From Mixophyes australis (lineage: Eukaryota; Chordata; Amphibia; Anura; Limnodynastidae), in the NCBI GenBank assembly GCA_036250195.1, contig JAVHZZ010000001.1:395584283-395648282 (forward strand): DNA of 64,000 nucleotides. The letters are read 5' to 3'. Under the pieces are notes generated by a model. The model worked only from the letters and a program-made list of their open reading frames with translations. It was not told where the DNA came from and searched no databases. The position numbers were made by a program, and so were the translations under genes. Positions 33,801 to 49,125 of the stretch are shown here, in pieces (the stretch's first letter is position 1; the number at the start of each line of letters is the position of its first letter).

Positions 33801-36310
33801 CTTCATTGGTTAAACTAGCACCAGATGGATTCTGGGAACAAATATACACAACTAACATGTAGGGTTTATTTTAGATCATAACTAAGGAGTCACAGACTTG
33901 TGAGTGATGGATAACTGGAGATAGAGCAGTAGACAAGTAGCACAGGGACCTTACCGTGTATTTATTATACAGAGGGTGTCCAGGTTTAGGCCGAGGAGGT
34001 AGATCTGGTTGCTGTCTTTTTACCACTTGACTTTTTGATCTACTGATCCCAGATGTGTTGTGTTTTGCAGCCAGGCCCACATCAGAGGCTGATCGGGGAA
34101 AAGCCTCTCGACTTGAGGCATTTTTGGAAATTTTAGGGGGTGGAGGCCTTCCTGGCGGCCCTTTCTGTTGAGGTGGCTGTGGCGTGTCCATCACTTTAAC
34201 ACCGACTGGCCTAGACAGAAACAGAAGGTAAAAGTATGCCCTAAAAAGCATAGTCCAAAATGCACTCCGAGTGGAAATAAAAGTAACAAGAATGCTGCCA
34301 AATAAAGATCACAATTCTAAATGGTGAGAGACGCAAAACAGAGACGCTTATTTTTATTTATTTATTTTGTTCTTGAAAAATAATTTTTCCAAAGACGTTT
34401 CCAAAAGATGAAAAATAAAATATTTAATAAAGCTGTCAAAATATTTAGCAAGAACGCAAAGTAAAACAAGTCTATAGGTCTATTTCTTTGTAATTACCAT
34501 AAAGAAACTATGGAATTACGTTGTTGTATAGACAAAGCATACTTTCAGGTACTTTCAGGTTTTTTCCTCTTTTATGCAAAAGGACGAAAGAAAACTTTCC
34601 GACGTACTGTCGTCATTTTCTCCATGAATGACACAAAAACCGCAAATTTGATAAATTTACAACTTTTTAAGGCAAGATAAATGTTGCGTCATAGTGCCTT
34701 CAAGAGGCAAAATATTAAGCCTACTGAATGTAAAAGACTAGCAATGATGTTCAATTATTTAATGAAGCAGACCCTGACATTGGAAATTTTGTTATTCTTC
34801 CAGACCCATCTGTGAAACACACACATTAGATGTGGTTTTTAAAGTGCATAAGCAAAATACACATTAGGGTTTTATCATAATGATTAGCACACGCTACTTT
34901 TTAAATGATGCCAGACCAATTTGTGGATTAATACCACTCACCACCCTCATTGATGAAACATTGAGTTTATTTAAAGGCTATACTTAAGTCCATGGTAAAA
35001 AAAAATCAATTATTATTTCGACAAAACTGGGAGTGGATCCAGGGAACAAGTGTACCCATGAGATCTAAAATAATAAATCACCTTGGTTAGGCAACATGGC
35101 TCCTTGACATCCCTGGTTAAGGTTTGCTATCAATACAGACACACAGAATATTACCGTCTACTACGTGGCTCATTACATTCAGTCCGAATAAAGATTAAGA
35201 GAATAACAGGTCATGGCAACAGTTTAATCTAATATTTTGTGCCTACATTTAACAACCCCCCCCCCCCCCCCCAACAAACTGAAAAAAAACAAAACAAAAC
35301 AAACCTCGTAGGGAGCGCAGGCTTGGGCCAAGTCTCTTCTACACTGTCAAATTTCTCCCATTCCTGCAATAGAAATATTACTGCATGAAGGGCCAATAAA
35401 CCTAAAGCTTGGGTTTAATATTAAAGGGCAACCTGTAGCTAGAGATGAGCTAAGCTATGGCACATTTTGCATGATTTGAGTTTTGCAGCAGAACAGCCTT
35501 TTAACAGAGGTGCAAAGTGCTTGAAACTTGAAGATGGATAGTTTCTGTTTCCGCACTGTATAGTACATTCGCATTTCACAGAATTGATAGCCTTTGAATA
35601 GAACTGGAACAAAGACGACTAATTTATTCTATGGAGTGGTGTGGTTGGACTAGGACTGGAAAAAATTAAGATCAGGGGGTAAATGTATCAAGCTGAGAGT
35701 TTTCCGGCGGGTTTGAAAAACCAATCAGATTCCAGCTATCATTTGGTGCATTCTACAAAATGATAGCTAGAATCTGATTGGTTGCTATAGGCAACATCTC
35801 CACTTTTCAAATCCGCTGGAAAACTCTCAGCTTGATACATTTACCCCCAAATGTCACCCGCAAAACATTCAAAATTTCACAGTCAAATGCAAAATAGACA
35901 AATATTTGCAGAATATTTTTGAAAATTTCACTTATCTTCACCTGTATCATTCAGAAAATGTATCACTCTAAAAGCATGGTCGATACCAAGCTGGCCACAT
36001 ATTGTCCTAATGTCTCAATATAGTGGAATGCAGCCCCACAACAAGCACAGTACCTAAAATAACCAGATTGAGATGGATTGGATGATTACATCCCCTTAGG
36101 ATGTAAGCTCGCATGAGCAGGGCCCCTCTCCCCTCCTGTCTCCATACCTACTCTTCTGCTCCGCCCTCACTCCATATGTCTGCCCGGAGTTTCTGAAGCA
36201 TTGGTACTTTGTGTTTATTGTTCTGTAATGTTTTACCCTGTATGGTCTACTGTTTGTACTATGTAAGGCGCTGCGGAAACCTTGTGGCGCCTAACAAATA
36301 AATGATAATC

Positions 36311-36361
<51 letters not shown>

Positions 36362-39300
36362 TTAGATCAAAATGAATGCTATAAGTAGCCCCACTATAAG
36401 TTGGAAGTGATCCTCCCACTTATTCAGATTTCCTGAAATATGGCCATGTGTGAGGATATCACTGTTGCAGGCCCCAATAATGCAATTTTATTATGAGAGT
36501 TCTGAGAGTTCCATATGCAGCTCATTCTTAGGGTCATATTCAAATAGGTTCAGGCATGTGTCAATATGATACCGCAACATTGCGGATTTCCGTTCACAAC
36601 CCTATGGGGTTGCAGTACCAAGGATTACAATTATGGGCGGTTCCGGCGTGTAGCCGCGATATCCGCTCCTAATTGAATATGCCCCTTGAACTGAAAGGCG
36701 AGATATTTTCTTCAGGCATTATGTAAAAGCCGGATAGCACAACAATGTAATATATGTTCAAATGATGAAAAAGGAAATCTTCCCAAAAGTGCCCCTTGAT
36801 CATTACTGCCTGAATATTCCTAGGATTCCATTGCTATCCCAAACAATAAATCAAGTATCCACATGGAATAAACAATGGCACTACCAGTGACAACAGAAAT
36901 ACAGTGCAAACAGTTCCTCCTGTCCAATGTGCATATGTAAAGTCCAAATCCAACTGCAGCCTGTAAAAAGAAATCTCTTTGTGTGGTTCTAAAGAATTAA
37001 GTTTTTTTAAATCCACGGTCTATGAAGTACTTGATTTTACACTTTAGCCGATGTATCAAACTCCAGGATTTTCATGCAGTGTGCACACAAAACACAATAT
37101 TTATACAAATGATTTATAATGCACTGTGTGCAAAGTGCCACTCCCTTGTATTCCGTTATGCACAAAAACACCCGTCCACATGCAAAGTAAACTTGTGTAT
37201 TTTAGGTCACCTCTATTTAAAATATGTCAGACTGACCCTATTCACGGGTCTTTCATGCACAACGAATTTTCAAACGCGAGTGAAACTATTAGGGCAATAT
37301 GCTTATGCATACTGCAAAAGATATGAATTATGATGGATTCAGAAACATTCATTCTTTAGAATCACACAAAGAGGTTTCTTTCTACATAATGCAATTGGAT
37401 TTGTACTTTAATATTTGGGCTTTACATATGCACATTGAAACGGAACAGTTTGCATTGTTTTGTTAATGCCCCATTGTTCATTCCATGTGTATACTAAATC
37501 TAATACATGTTGTCATTCTCATGGCTGTACTGGAACTAAATTGGAAGATGCAAGAAAATACGGCAGCCTGCTATTCACAAGTAGAATTAGTGGGCAGTAT
37601 AAAAATGTAGGATTTAAATCCACAGCAAAAACCGTAGCATGGGAAGACTTGTAAAGGCATTGTAATTTTGCAAGCAATTAGAATGCAAACACAAGGAACC
37701 TACTTTTCTGGCTGTAGGACGTGCTCTTGCCATTGGCTTACTGTAAAGGCTCCCTACTGGTTTTTCAGCAGGAAGTGGCGGAGGAATCTGAAGTTCTTCG
37801 CATGCTGTGAATAGAAAAAAAACACCATTATACCACTTGATAAGGAAATGTATCACCTGTTCTTGCAAAAATTTTCCTCTATGCTTCAAAGTTCTTGCCC
37901 TTCATTTATATGATTGATGGTAGAAAAAAATGTATTGGTTACAATAACCTTAAGTGACTAGTGCTTCACGAAACCTGGTGCACAGGTAACTGTGCACAAA
38001 ATAGCAACCTGACTGTATATTGTATGGTGCAGTTTAAGGGAGAAAAGAATGATCTGTCTAGTTGCTATGAGGTACATAACCTTTTCTGAACAGTTCCCTC
38101 CCTTTGCATGTGTGTTCTGAAAGTTTAACCAACAAAAATAAAAAAGATATCACAATTGTGGATGCCTAATGTATATAGGTCATTCTGTCAGGGCATAAAT
38201 AGATATTTGTGGACCCCACAGCAAAAGGGTGTCCATGGCTTTGACACAGCTGTGGGCCCATAATAGCTGCTGATACGATAGGTATGTCTTGCATTCTGTG
38301 CATGCACCCAAACTACAACACAGCACCCAATTTATCCTGATTTAAATACCATAGCTTGCCCTATCTTTCTTCACTATAATTGACTATACATATATAAGAT
38401 ATAATAAGATGGTGAATAAGTTTAGAAAGGAAGTAAATGGTGGATAAATATCACTATCCACTACACACATGGCTGTTTTTCATACAGGTATTGCTGGGTG
38501 CCAGAAAGAATCAGGTGTGAAACCTCAAATCCTGGCACTCTTAGTGGTAGATGGTTCCTGCCATACCCAATAAACAGCTTTTAGTACTCTAAATGGTAAA
38601 AGGCAGACTACGAGTAAGAGTGCTCAAAGACAAACTGAAGGACAGCTAAGTAAAATATTGGCGGCTGCCGCGGACGGTCGCCACAGACTTGGCCGGCTGC
38701 CGCGGACGGCCGCCACAGTCTTGGCCGGCTGCCGCGGACGGCCGCCACAGACTTGGCCGGCTGCCGCGGACGGCCGCCACAGACTTGGCCGGCTGCCGCG
38801 GACGGCCGCCACAGACTTGGCCGGCTGCCGCGGACGGCCGCCACAGACTTGGCCGGCTGCCGCCACAGACTTGGCCGGCTGCCGCGGATGGCCGCCACAG
38901 ACTTGGCCGGCTGCCACAGACTTGGATGGCTGTCTGCACCTTAAGCCCGGCCTTTCAATTAGTCATGCTGTGGCTGAAGACATTTTATGGTGGGCATGAG
39001 ATATTATGATGGACATGTAAATGTATGTGGTGCAGAAACATCAACCTGGGAGGAAGACACCAGGGAGACTCTTGTGGTGTGCCCAGTGTGCCATGGCTAA
39101 AAACAGCCATGATAGAAGAACTGAGGGCACAATTTGTGTACATACTATTGCAATGCTCACTGCTTCCAAGTCCTGGTCCCCTGCTGTACACGCTTTTTAA
39201 GAAGATTTAGATGTGGTATTAACCATAGTGCCAGCAGCCACTGTCACTGGATACAAGGGGTGTTCCAGCACTTCCTATTGAGACAAGCCCCCGGAATATG

Positions 39301-42300
39301 TGGCAGACGCAGTTCTGTGTTTTGCTCATTTCAGAGAGATTGGTATTTAGTCACACTGATCCCTCAGAACGGAGAGCAGTTCATGAAGCTACCTGCTTTA
39401 TATAAAGAATGCCGGGGCCAGGTGAAATCTGTGTTGCATCCCAGTGCAATGAAAATAAACTTAAAATAAACTCTGCCTAATGATAAAAAGAAATGTATAA
39501 AACTAGGCAGTACGAAACCAGAACGATAAAACATATAATGTGTTTGTGGAAGACAGTGTAAATACATCTATTTACCAAAACACCAATGCTTAAATTAATA
39601 TGAAAATAAAATGATGATGCCCATCCATGATCTGACGGATATTTTACTTGTATGTATCAGCACTGTTACCATTTCCTGGGTTATTACAGCTGTTACAGCA
39701 GAAAACCTAATAAAAACCATTAACAAGACAGAGAAGTCATGGCGCTGTTCAGGAGAGTGACCATAAATGTAATGATGATGTTGGCCAGTGTCCCAGTGCG
39801 AACGAGGGGAAGGATTGCGCAATGCTCACATTTCCCAAGCTTGCCAGAGATCCGGATGACTGTGGGTTTTCTCAGCAGTGCAGGCTGCTCTTTCTCAGCC
39901 TCGTCCTTGGAAAACAGCTGGAAGGGATCTGAGGAGAGAAATATTTTCTTTTGGCATCAGACTATCGCCATGTTATTAAACACTTTGTGCTTTGAATTGC
40001 ACAATTAAAGCTGGTGACCTTCTTGCATACATAAACAATTATAAAAATAGACGAGACATTTAATAAAAAATGTAAATAAAATGTAGACAAATCTTTGTCT
40101 AAAGATTAAAAAAATGTCCATTTTTCTGAGCCATTTCCCTTCCATTTATCAAAAATTCATGCAAGTAAAAAAAATACGGGGAAAAAAATAAAAATATGGG
40201 ACACAATGAAACAACATGCAATAAGGTCAGACTGAAAAGGCTGATAAGTTGTCTATGTCTACAGACTTATTTTAATTTTGTATTCTGAAATGCACGGTAG
40301 AGATTGCCCAGACATCATAATGAAAAACAATTATGAAGAACTTATATGACTCTCACTTAGATATGGAATACCTAAAACAATATTTCCCCAAAAAGGCACT
40401 TATTCCAAACACCTGCTTTTTTATATTGATCCGAATAATATGGAGATGTTCCATTTTCTTGCATTAGTTAAAATCAACTATTGATTTATCACCCTATACC
40501 AATAATATGTGGACAAAAATCAGGGGAGTGTCTTCTAACATAATAGTTCCACATTTATTGTTATATCCACAGATTATGTTAAAAAATCCCACAACCTCAA
40601 AGAAACTTGCAATAATTGTACACTAAATAAACATGCTATGATAAGCTAGATGTAAGGTCATATAAAATAATGTGGGAATACCTAACAAAAATAGTCAAAA
40701 AAGTAAATAAAAGTTCACATACCCAGTGTCAAAGATGACTGCAGCAGAAAAAATTCCATATTACCAACCCATGTAAATTTATTGTCACTTACTTTAGGAT
40801 TACATCAATGAAGATCATTGTAGCAAAGTATCAATGGACTTCATTGATACAGTGTAGTTCATTCATAACCCGCGTTGGATTTATTTGCCAGTGGCCAAGC
40901 AGAGTTTTCTCATGCTCCAATCAACGGCAAGCTGTTCTGATTGGTTATTTGCGGACAGGCCCCTTTGTTTTAATTCCCGTCATCCAACAGGGTTTTATTT
41001 TATTTTTTTAACCATTGGATTACTTATGGATGAGAGAAAATATGGATTTGGGATTAGTAGTAAGATGGGAACAAGGGATTTGTGAGCTTTTATTTCTAAT
41101 TTTGTATTATGTGTGTTTATTTATGATTAGTTCAGTTTGTGGAGCTAAAGATTGCAGAGGGTCCTGGCCGCCAGGGCATGCTGGCACCTATAGTTCTACA
41201 AATTCCCAATCTTTCACCGTTTAAGGCTATACACAACGAAACAGCAGATACATTTTATATGCTCATCTAGGTTATTTTACCTCTACAAGGGCCCCTCCAC
41301 CTTCTTCAGGTGCAAGGATTATTCTTATTGCTGCACCTGAAGAAGCCCTATACAATGGTTATAGTTCTACAGGTACCAGCATTCTGGCACTTGTAGTTCT
41401 ACAAGCACCAGCTTTCCTCAGCAGTTAATATAGGCACAATTAGAGCGTATTTAGTTCAGCCACAGACTAACTCCATATACACATTAGGCCGCACAATTTT
41501 TTCTGTGTTTTTACTTGTATGTTCAAGCCGCAAAATACTCCAAATCAAGCCCAACATATGTATACGATAATAAAATGGAATTAAAATAAATGTAGAACCA
41601 ACATTGGGCGATTGGAGCGAGTGCCTTTGTGATTGAAAATATTTGAGATAAAGTTGTGAAAGTACTTGAGAGAGTAAATAAACCCTATATATACCTATTT
41701 ACAGATGTATGACCCTATATACAAAAAGGAAACAAAAATGTCATTAGGAAGTGTCATGTTTTTCCCCAAAGGATAACCTGCCCATCATATTCCTGAAAGT
41801 GTACTGTCATTTCTAGATGAAATTGCTGAAACTGAGGCAAACAGCTAATGGGGGAAAACAAAAAGTTATTTATTGTGCTTCCTAGTGTGTGACACTCCAC
41901 CAACAACATGAATGAGAATAACGATAAGAGTTCCCTAGCATCCTATGCACAACAGATGAAAAATAATTAAACCCATTTATTGGTAGAATGCATTTCTACT
42001 GATTCTTACCAGCAATTGCCTTTATATCATTATTGACATCTGGAGTGGGTAGCGCAGGAGTTATAATATCGTCATCAAAGCTGATCAAGTCCAATTCACC
42101 CATTGATTTGCTCTGCATTACTGGTGCAGGGGGTCTGGCTGCAGGCGGTTCTACTGTGTTAAATACTTTGGCTTTAGAAGCTACAGACAATTTCGGAGCA
42201 GGGATGAGGGGTTTGGCTCCTGCTGGTATGGAGGCAGGGTGGTCGGGCTGCATTGTTTTCCTTGGCAGCATAGGCCTTGGAGCAGGAACTGGGACCTTCC

Positions 42301-45300
42301 TTTCAGAATCTTTAGCACTGTTACCAGACAAAGATGTCCCAAGTAGAACATCAGGGAACTCATTACTGCTACTTTTCAAGAGACTTGGCTTTGGTTTCTT
42401 TGGCAGGTCTGGTTTGATTGCTCCACCAGTATCTTGTAATCCATCTCTTTGTGTAAGTTTTGGTTTGTTGTCTTTCCCAGGGTCCAGTTCACCAGAAGTC
42501 ATGTTAGATAATGGTTTTGGAGCTAATGTAGGCTTACTGGTGACAGCGCCCCTAGTGTTGACAGAACGGGGTGCAATTTCTGGTCTTCGAGGATGTTCTG
42601 AACTTTCAGCTTGAGACTCAAATGCTTTAATCCTCGACACAATACTATTTTGGCTTCTTTCATGGCTCATATTGTTCATTTCAAATAATTCCCCCAGGAA
42701 ATGATCATCAAAACCTGAACAAGACCGACTGAGTGGAAGGTCTCCCTCAGCTGCAGCCTGGAAGAACACTTCACTGCTCCCTTGATAGACACTCAGATAA
42801 CCGTTTCCTGCAGGTTTAAGATTTGATTTTGTCCTTGGTCTTGGCACGGGGTATCTGGTGACATTTGTGTCTTCGTGTCGGGTGCTAGTCCCAGCAGTGT
42901 TACTTACTGCTATCTGTAGAGCACTGTCCTGTACATTGCTTGTCACAAAAGATAATGGCTGGCGGGGTCTCTCTGTTATCCTTTGCACTAATGATCAAAA
43001 GAAAGCATTAAAAAAATAAAATGAATTAAAAAAAACAAAAAACCTTTTAATAAAAAAAAATGGCAGCACAGGTGTTATACACAGAAATGAGAAAAAAGTG
43101 TCACTTTCACCACAACCATTGTGAGGATCACTGCTAAACAATTTAATAAATAGTAAGAAATGGAAATTATATTTTAGGCATGGTGTTCCAAATTACTAAA
43201 AAAAAACCTTGGTCGGAAAACCCCCATTGACAAACATAGGGTTATTTTCTGTATATTCCAAAACCTATGCATACAATTTGGAATGATAATTCTATTCTTG
43301 CTGAGCAATACAAATCCTTAAATATCTGGAAAATGTTTTGCTTAACAGATAATAGAATAAAGAGACGTGGCAGCTCACTCCTATTATTCTATTTGTGTAG
43401 CTACATAGTTCACATGTATAGAGGTAAAATAATAGTAAACCCTACCTTTAAATAGAAAATATTTCCTCTTAAATAAAAAACAGACTGCAATCTGTCTGCA
43501 CAGAGCACGTTATTACCCACATACGGACACCATGTGTAACAACCATTTTCTCTTGTAAAAGACAATGCATATTTGTTGCCCCCTGGCAGGGCCCTCTTAA
43601 GAACATCTTGGGCCCCTGAGCACAGCAGTGCACCGGGGCCCCTATATATACAAAAAAAATTAAAAATGATTATATAGATGGGCCCTGCAGCCCAGCAGGG
43701 CCCGTCGGAGGCAGCAAAAAAAACACGACAATATTTACCTTGCGGTCATCTGGCGATCCGGCTCCCTCCGTGGTCTCCTCCTCCGTCGCGCTCCGCAATG
43801 GATGTCATGCACTGCGAGCGTCGTACGGAGGAGGAGACCATGGAGGGAGCCGGATCGCCGCAAGATAAATATTGTTTGGTTTTTTTTTCCTGCCTCCGAC
43901 GGGCGCCTCTGGGCTGCAGGGCCCCTGGGCACCTGCCCATTGTGCCTAATGGGAAAGACGGCCCTGCCCCCTGGTCCCCTTTTTCAAGTTAGTTAGCATG
44001 TAAACTGGGCAAAGGTAGAAGCATAGTTGTCACCACCTCCAGGTTTCCAGGGACAATCCCATGCTATACAGGTTTTGCTCTCCCTGGTAATGTCTGTTAT
44101 GTCTTGTTTTTTAAACAGTGGTTAAATACCCAATACTACTTCTTCCTCAGGATATGCCCTTATCCTGGATACTCTGTACGTTGGGATATGTTGAAGAGGA
44201 CTTAAAAAAAAAAAAAAAAGAATTCTGAGAATTTTATTGATTAGAATGATCTAGTACAATTAGCTCTACGGAATTTGCTGGCGCTATATAAATAAATGTT
44301 GATGATGATGTTGATGATGATCTAGTACACAGTTGTCCTTTGTTGTTGTAGGTCTCTCCCACCAACATACTGCATCCTTTTCAGGACTGGGACTTCAACA
44401 ACCAGTGAGCTCTATTCCCAGAGCATACAAATGGAAACATTACCTTGTCTCTTAGTTTGGATGCTACTGACCCAATGAGGTTGGATTTTGATAACATACC
44501 TGTAATTGTGGCTTGTTCACAAACAACAGGCTGATGAATTACATTATTGCCTGGCCCCGTGCGATCTTCTTCCGAGTGAAAGTCAGTCTGTGTTGCACAC
44601 GTTGTTGTCCGCCTGGGCTCAGCATTAGAACTGCTTGTGGCTACCTGTACTTGGTTGATTTCTTTAATGACCTGTTCATAGGATGGCGGCTGCTGCACAA
44701 ATAGAGAATGGAATTAATTCATCACAATCCACGTATGGGGATGCTAGCAGTATGATGTGCAGCGCACACATTAAATATAGATGTGTTTTCACTTGTGCTT
44801 TAATTAAGGGTTACACTAAAGAAATATATAGTTGTATTTCAATATTACATACCAGAACTGATATTTGCCTTACCGTATTTAGTAGAACTGTATTAGAAAC
44901 ATATTTGATGGCTAGATTTAAATGGCACTGTTCAAATCAGATCGATGACTACTAAGATTTTTTAAATGGCTGATTAAACAGTAATTTATTATATGCCCCA
45001 ATGTTCGTTCACAGTACCAAATAACAGAAAAAAACAACTGAAGTATTGGATATGCAAGATTGGATGAACTTCCCCAGATATAACAAGTAGGACAGTGAAT
45101 GACCTGATATATTGCTTTCTTAGAGAAAGATAACAACAATTCACTTAGGGTTGTGCAATTTTAAATCAGGTATTAAACTTATTGTACCCTCTCATAGAAA
45201 AGCTTGTTTTATATGCAGTAGCACCTTTTTATTCAGAAATTATATTTGGTAACAAGATAGTGACTTATATATACACATGTTAATTCATTTCTGTAAGTAA

Positions 45301-48300
45301 AACAATAATAAAAACTTATAAAGTGATGTATTGTTTTGTTAATGTACGCGGCCAATTAAAAAGATGGCACTAATTCACCAAGAGTATTGTTATTATGGGA
45401 AGAATGACTGACTGCTCCCGGTTGTACTATGGAGTTTTCTTTAAACATTCCTTTAGTGCACACTGACATTTGGTAGCAGAGGATTCAACACTAGCTTAAA
45501 AATGGACAGACGACAATCGCCAATATTTAGTATATACACACAGGATAATTGTAATGTGCTGTGCAGAAAAGAAAATAATTACTACATGCAGTATGGATAA
45601 AAAAAAATGAATACTATGCATATCAAACCAAATAATCCAGCATATCATATAACCCAACGTCCAACAACTACAGTCCAATGTCCAGCACATAAAGTTGCAG
45701 TATACACTATACACCGGCAGCCTAACCATGATACCATCTTTAAGACCCGTTATGCCACTATATTACATTCCCTCCACGCTGCCACTATCTCGCCCTTAAC
45801 ACTACACTACACTCACACACCAAGGAATGAGAAGCAAATTCAAGTCTGCCATTAGTTACAACTAAGGTTGTCTGCTTGTTAAACCATTTGCTTGTATTTT
45901 CTTTATGGTATACTCTGCTCAACGATGGGACTGCATGAGTCGACAGGTCTGCCTATACTTTTCAATCATAAATATATTCCTGAAAATGTTTAATGATAAA
46001 TAGTGAACACATTTTTTTTTATTTTTATAAAAAGTTAGATAAATGCTGATGAATTCACGATGAACGGGTACTGACCTCTGCAGGATGGGAGTCACTTGGT
46101 CTCCACTGTGGTGGGGGTGGTGGAGGGAATCCTAAGCCCCCTGGAGGACCACCATGAAACCAAGATCCAGGACCAATAGGCTCAGCAGCAACAATGGTGA
46201 TCTCAGGACGTCTGGAGAAAGAGAAAGTTAAAACAGATGTATAAATATATATGTATGATGGTGGCTTAAGCAAACTACGGTCTTTAAAACTTCAAATATT
46301 TGTGTCGTTGACAATGGTGTGAATTACCAACATAGTGTAAAAGTGCCGTAGCCCACAATAATCAGACACATTGCTTTCATTAGTAAAACATGCACTGGAC
46401 AAGAACACCTGTAAAATTCATATAGTTTAGTACACATTTATAAAGAATAGTTAATCACCCCCAGTATGGGTTTCTTAGTTTCTTTTTTAAAACTACTAGA
46501 CTAATTATTGAATCTGTTTCGCTTCCTCTCCTGTGCATGTAATACCAATAGTATAAGGGAGGAGTTGCTAAATAAAGTGAAAAAGGAGATATATAAAAAG
46601 TGAGGCATTCTGGAATACAGATAACACACAATGACTCACATTTTTCAGTAAGTTTTTGTCATCATCAATGTACAACCATAAGAATGGTTTTCAGGCAGTA
46701 CACTCGCGTCATGTTCCGTTTGGAATGCAACGTCAGTAGCTTTTGATAAGCTGCTCGGCTGAAGTTACCTAGGCCATAGATACCACTAATTGTCACTTAG
46801 TGATAATATATCTATCTATCTAGTGCATAATGTGTAGACCCTTATTCAAACAATAAGCAGGAAAAACTTGGATTTTTGTCAACATTTGTAGACACACATA
46901 CACAAAAAAGGTTGATGCTCCTTTAGTTTTCCTCATCTACCAATTCTTTGGCTTTGAAAAGATTGGCTATTGGTAAAAGGCAACAATTTCTTTAAAAAAC
47001 AAAACAAAAAAACTATACACCCAACTGGATAAGTTGTTAGAATTAACGGCAAACAATGGAAGTCTGCTTCCACTCACTGGATATTTAATATTATGGGAAT
47101 AAACTAGACGTCCCCTAGAAATGCTCTGTCTTAATAAAGTTCTGCTGTCTGTAGAGGAGACAAAATGTGTTCTTTGTTTATATTATATATAAAAGATGGA
47201 AGAGAGAACATAGGACATACAATAGCATACAACTTGTAATTCTTCAGACTTTACATTTCTCTGCCCAAATACTGATTTCTCAAAGGGTTAGGGACAAATA
47301 AGCAAGTTAGCAGAAGTGTCTACACAAGTCAACACAAGGTATTTTTTAACACGTTTCCATTACCAGACAAGCCTAAGCTGTGCAGTAACAAGATCAATCC
47401 TTTTACTTCCGTTGCTTTAAAACTTAATACTGCAAAGAACATCACATCCCCTTATTTCTATAGCTTTGACCCAACCCCACCATGAACGGGATTATACCAA
47501 GCTGCACATTAAGGGAGAACAATCTATTCCTTTGATTCTAGAGAACCACTTGTCCAAGACTGCAAATGGTTCCTGTTCTCATAATTGACAATATCCTCTC
47601 CTTTGTGCTGCACCACATCTGAGACACTTCCTCCAGAGCCTGTAAAAAGATGCCCCCTAGCACTGCCAACAAACGTAGTGACGTCACAGAGTCCTCCCCG
47701 AGCTACAGGAACACTGCCAAGGCCAGCAAATGCCATCATTTTACATTGTGGATGTTTAAACGCATATAAAATAAAGCTATTAGATGACGTATGAGTAATT
47801 GGCCTTTTAGCAGCAAAGTAGACTGCAACCTTATTGTAGCTACCCCGAACCATACCTCTTTATACTACATACTCACTGCTGTTAAAATCCTGCATTTAAC
47901 ATGCATAACCCAATGTAAGAGCACTGTACCAAATGAAAACATAAATATTTGTGGTTTCACATATGTGTGTGTATATATACCCACACACACACCGAACACG
48001 TACATAAACACAATGCGGCTTATATGTATTTTTTATTTTTTTTAACTTGCATGTAGCCTTAGGGTTATATGGAATATAGAAATGATGGGCAACAGTACCT
48101 TCTATCTCTCTGCTGATCACTTTGTGCAGTAGTCCTGGAAGCTGCAAGAAAAATCGATTTGTTATTATGATAAACATGTGTCATATATAAATAATAAATG
48201 TATCACACTAATTGAACACCAATTATAATATGTTTAATACAAAGTAATCAATTACAAGACATTTTTAAGAACCTATTTAAAAAACAAATAAAATAAAAAA

Positions 48301-49094
48301 AATAAAAAAATATCACAAAACAAACAGTATAAAATTATAAAAGTGTAAAACTCACTACTATTGACTTAGGTTCACCACGCATCCATTTAGCCAGACGGAT
48401 ATAGGTCCATCCCCAACTAATTCCGTTTTGTATTTCTCTTTTCAGCACCCATAAGATATTTATAATAATGTAGAAGGCAGTGGTTCTGTGTTGAACTCAT
48501 AGAATCTCTCCTTACAAGCATTTATATGCAAATCTACTGACAACTTTCTGATGCAATGGGCTGGTCACAAATAATTATCTAGAAAACTTTTGGGGGGGCA
48601 TGTCCCTCTGGGGTATTCCCTGGTGGGCCCCGATGTCTGACGGCTCCGACCTCTTCCGTGTGTAGGAGGAGCAGGTGCTTTTTAAAAAATAAAATAAATA
48701 CTTAATCGCAGCGGCGGTGCCCCTCCTTCCTCCTACTCCGCTTGCTCTGGACGTCAGGCGTGACGGCATTACGTCACGCCCGACATTCAGTGAGGAGTGG
48801 CGCAGAGAGGAGCCTGCAAGCAAGTCAGAAAAGAAGAAGAGAAGAAAAGGAATGAAAGAAGCCAATAGAAAGGCAAGTAAAGGAATGGAGGCAAGGGGAG
48901 GGGGAGGCAGGTGAATGGGGGGGGTGCAGCAAGGAGGGCGCAGTGTTATTATAAGGGGGCACAGTGTGGTGGTGATGATGAAGGGGCAATATAGTGTGCG
49001 TGTGTGATGGCAGCACAGGGGGCTTGTGGCAATGTAGTGTGTGTTGTGTGTGTGTGTGTGATGGCACAGGGGGTTTGTGGCAATGTAATGTGTG

Positions 49095-49125
<31 letters not shown>

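Noticed and set aside
38608..38939. Six overlapping ORFs of about 100 codons
   Set aside because: All are frames of the 32-bp minisatellite.
42033..42614. 193-codon plus-strand ORF
   Set aside because: Antisense shadow of SH3D19 exon w6.
47524..47853. 109-codon minus-strand ORF in SH3D19 intron 3 with protein-like composition
   Set aside because: No donor site in phase with exon w4 and no recognisable family; TGACGTCA-like sites nearby are not enough to call an alternative first exon.
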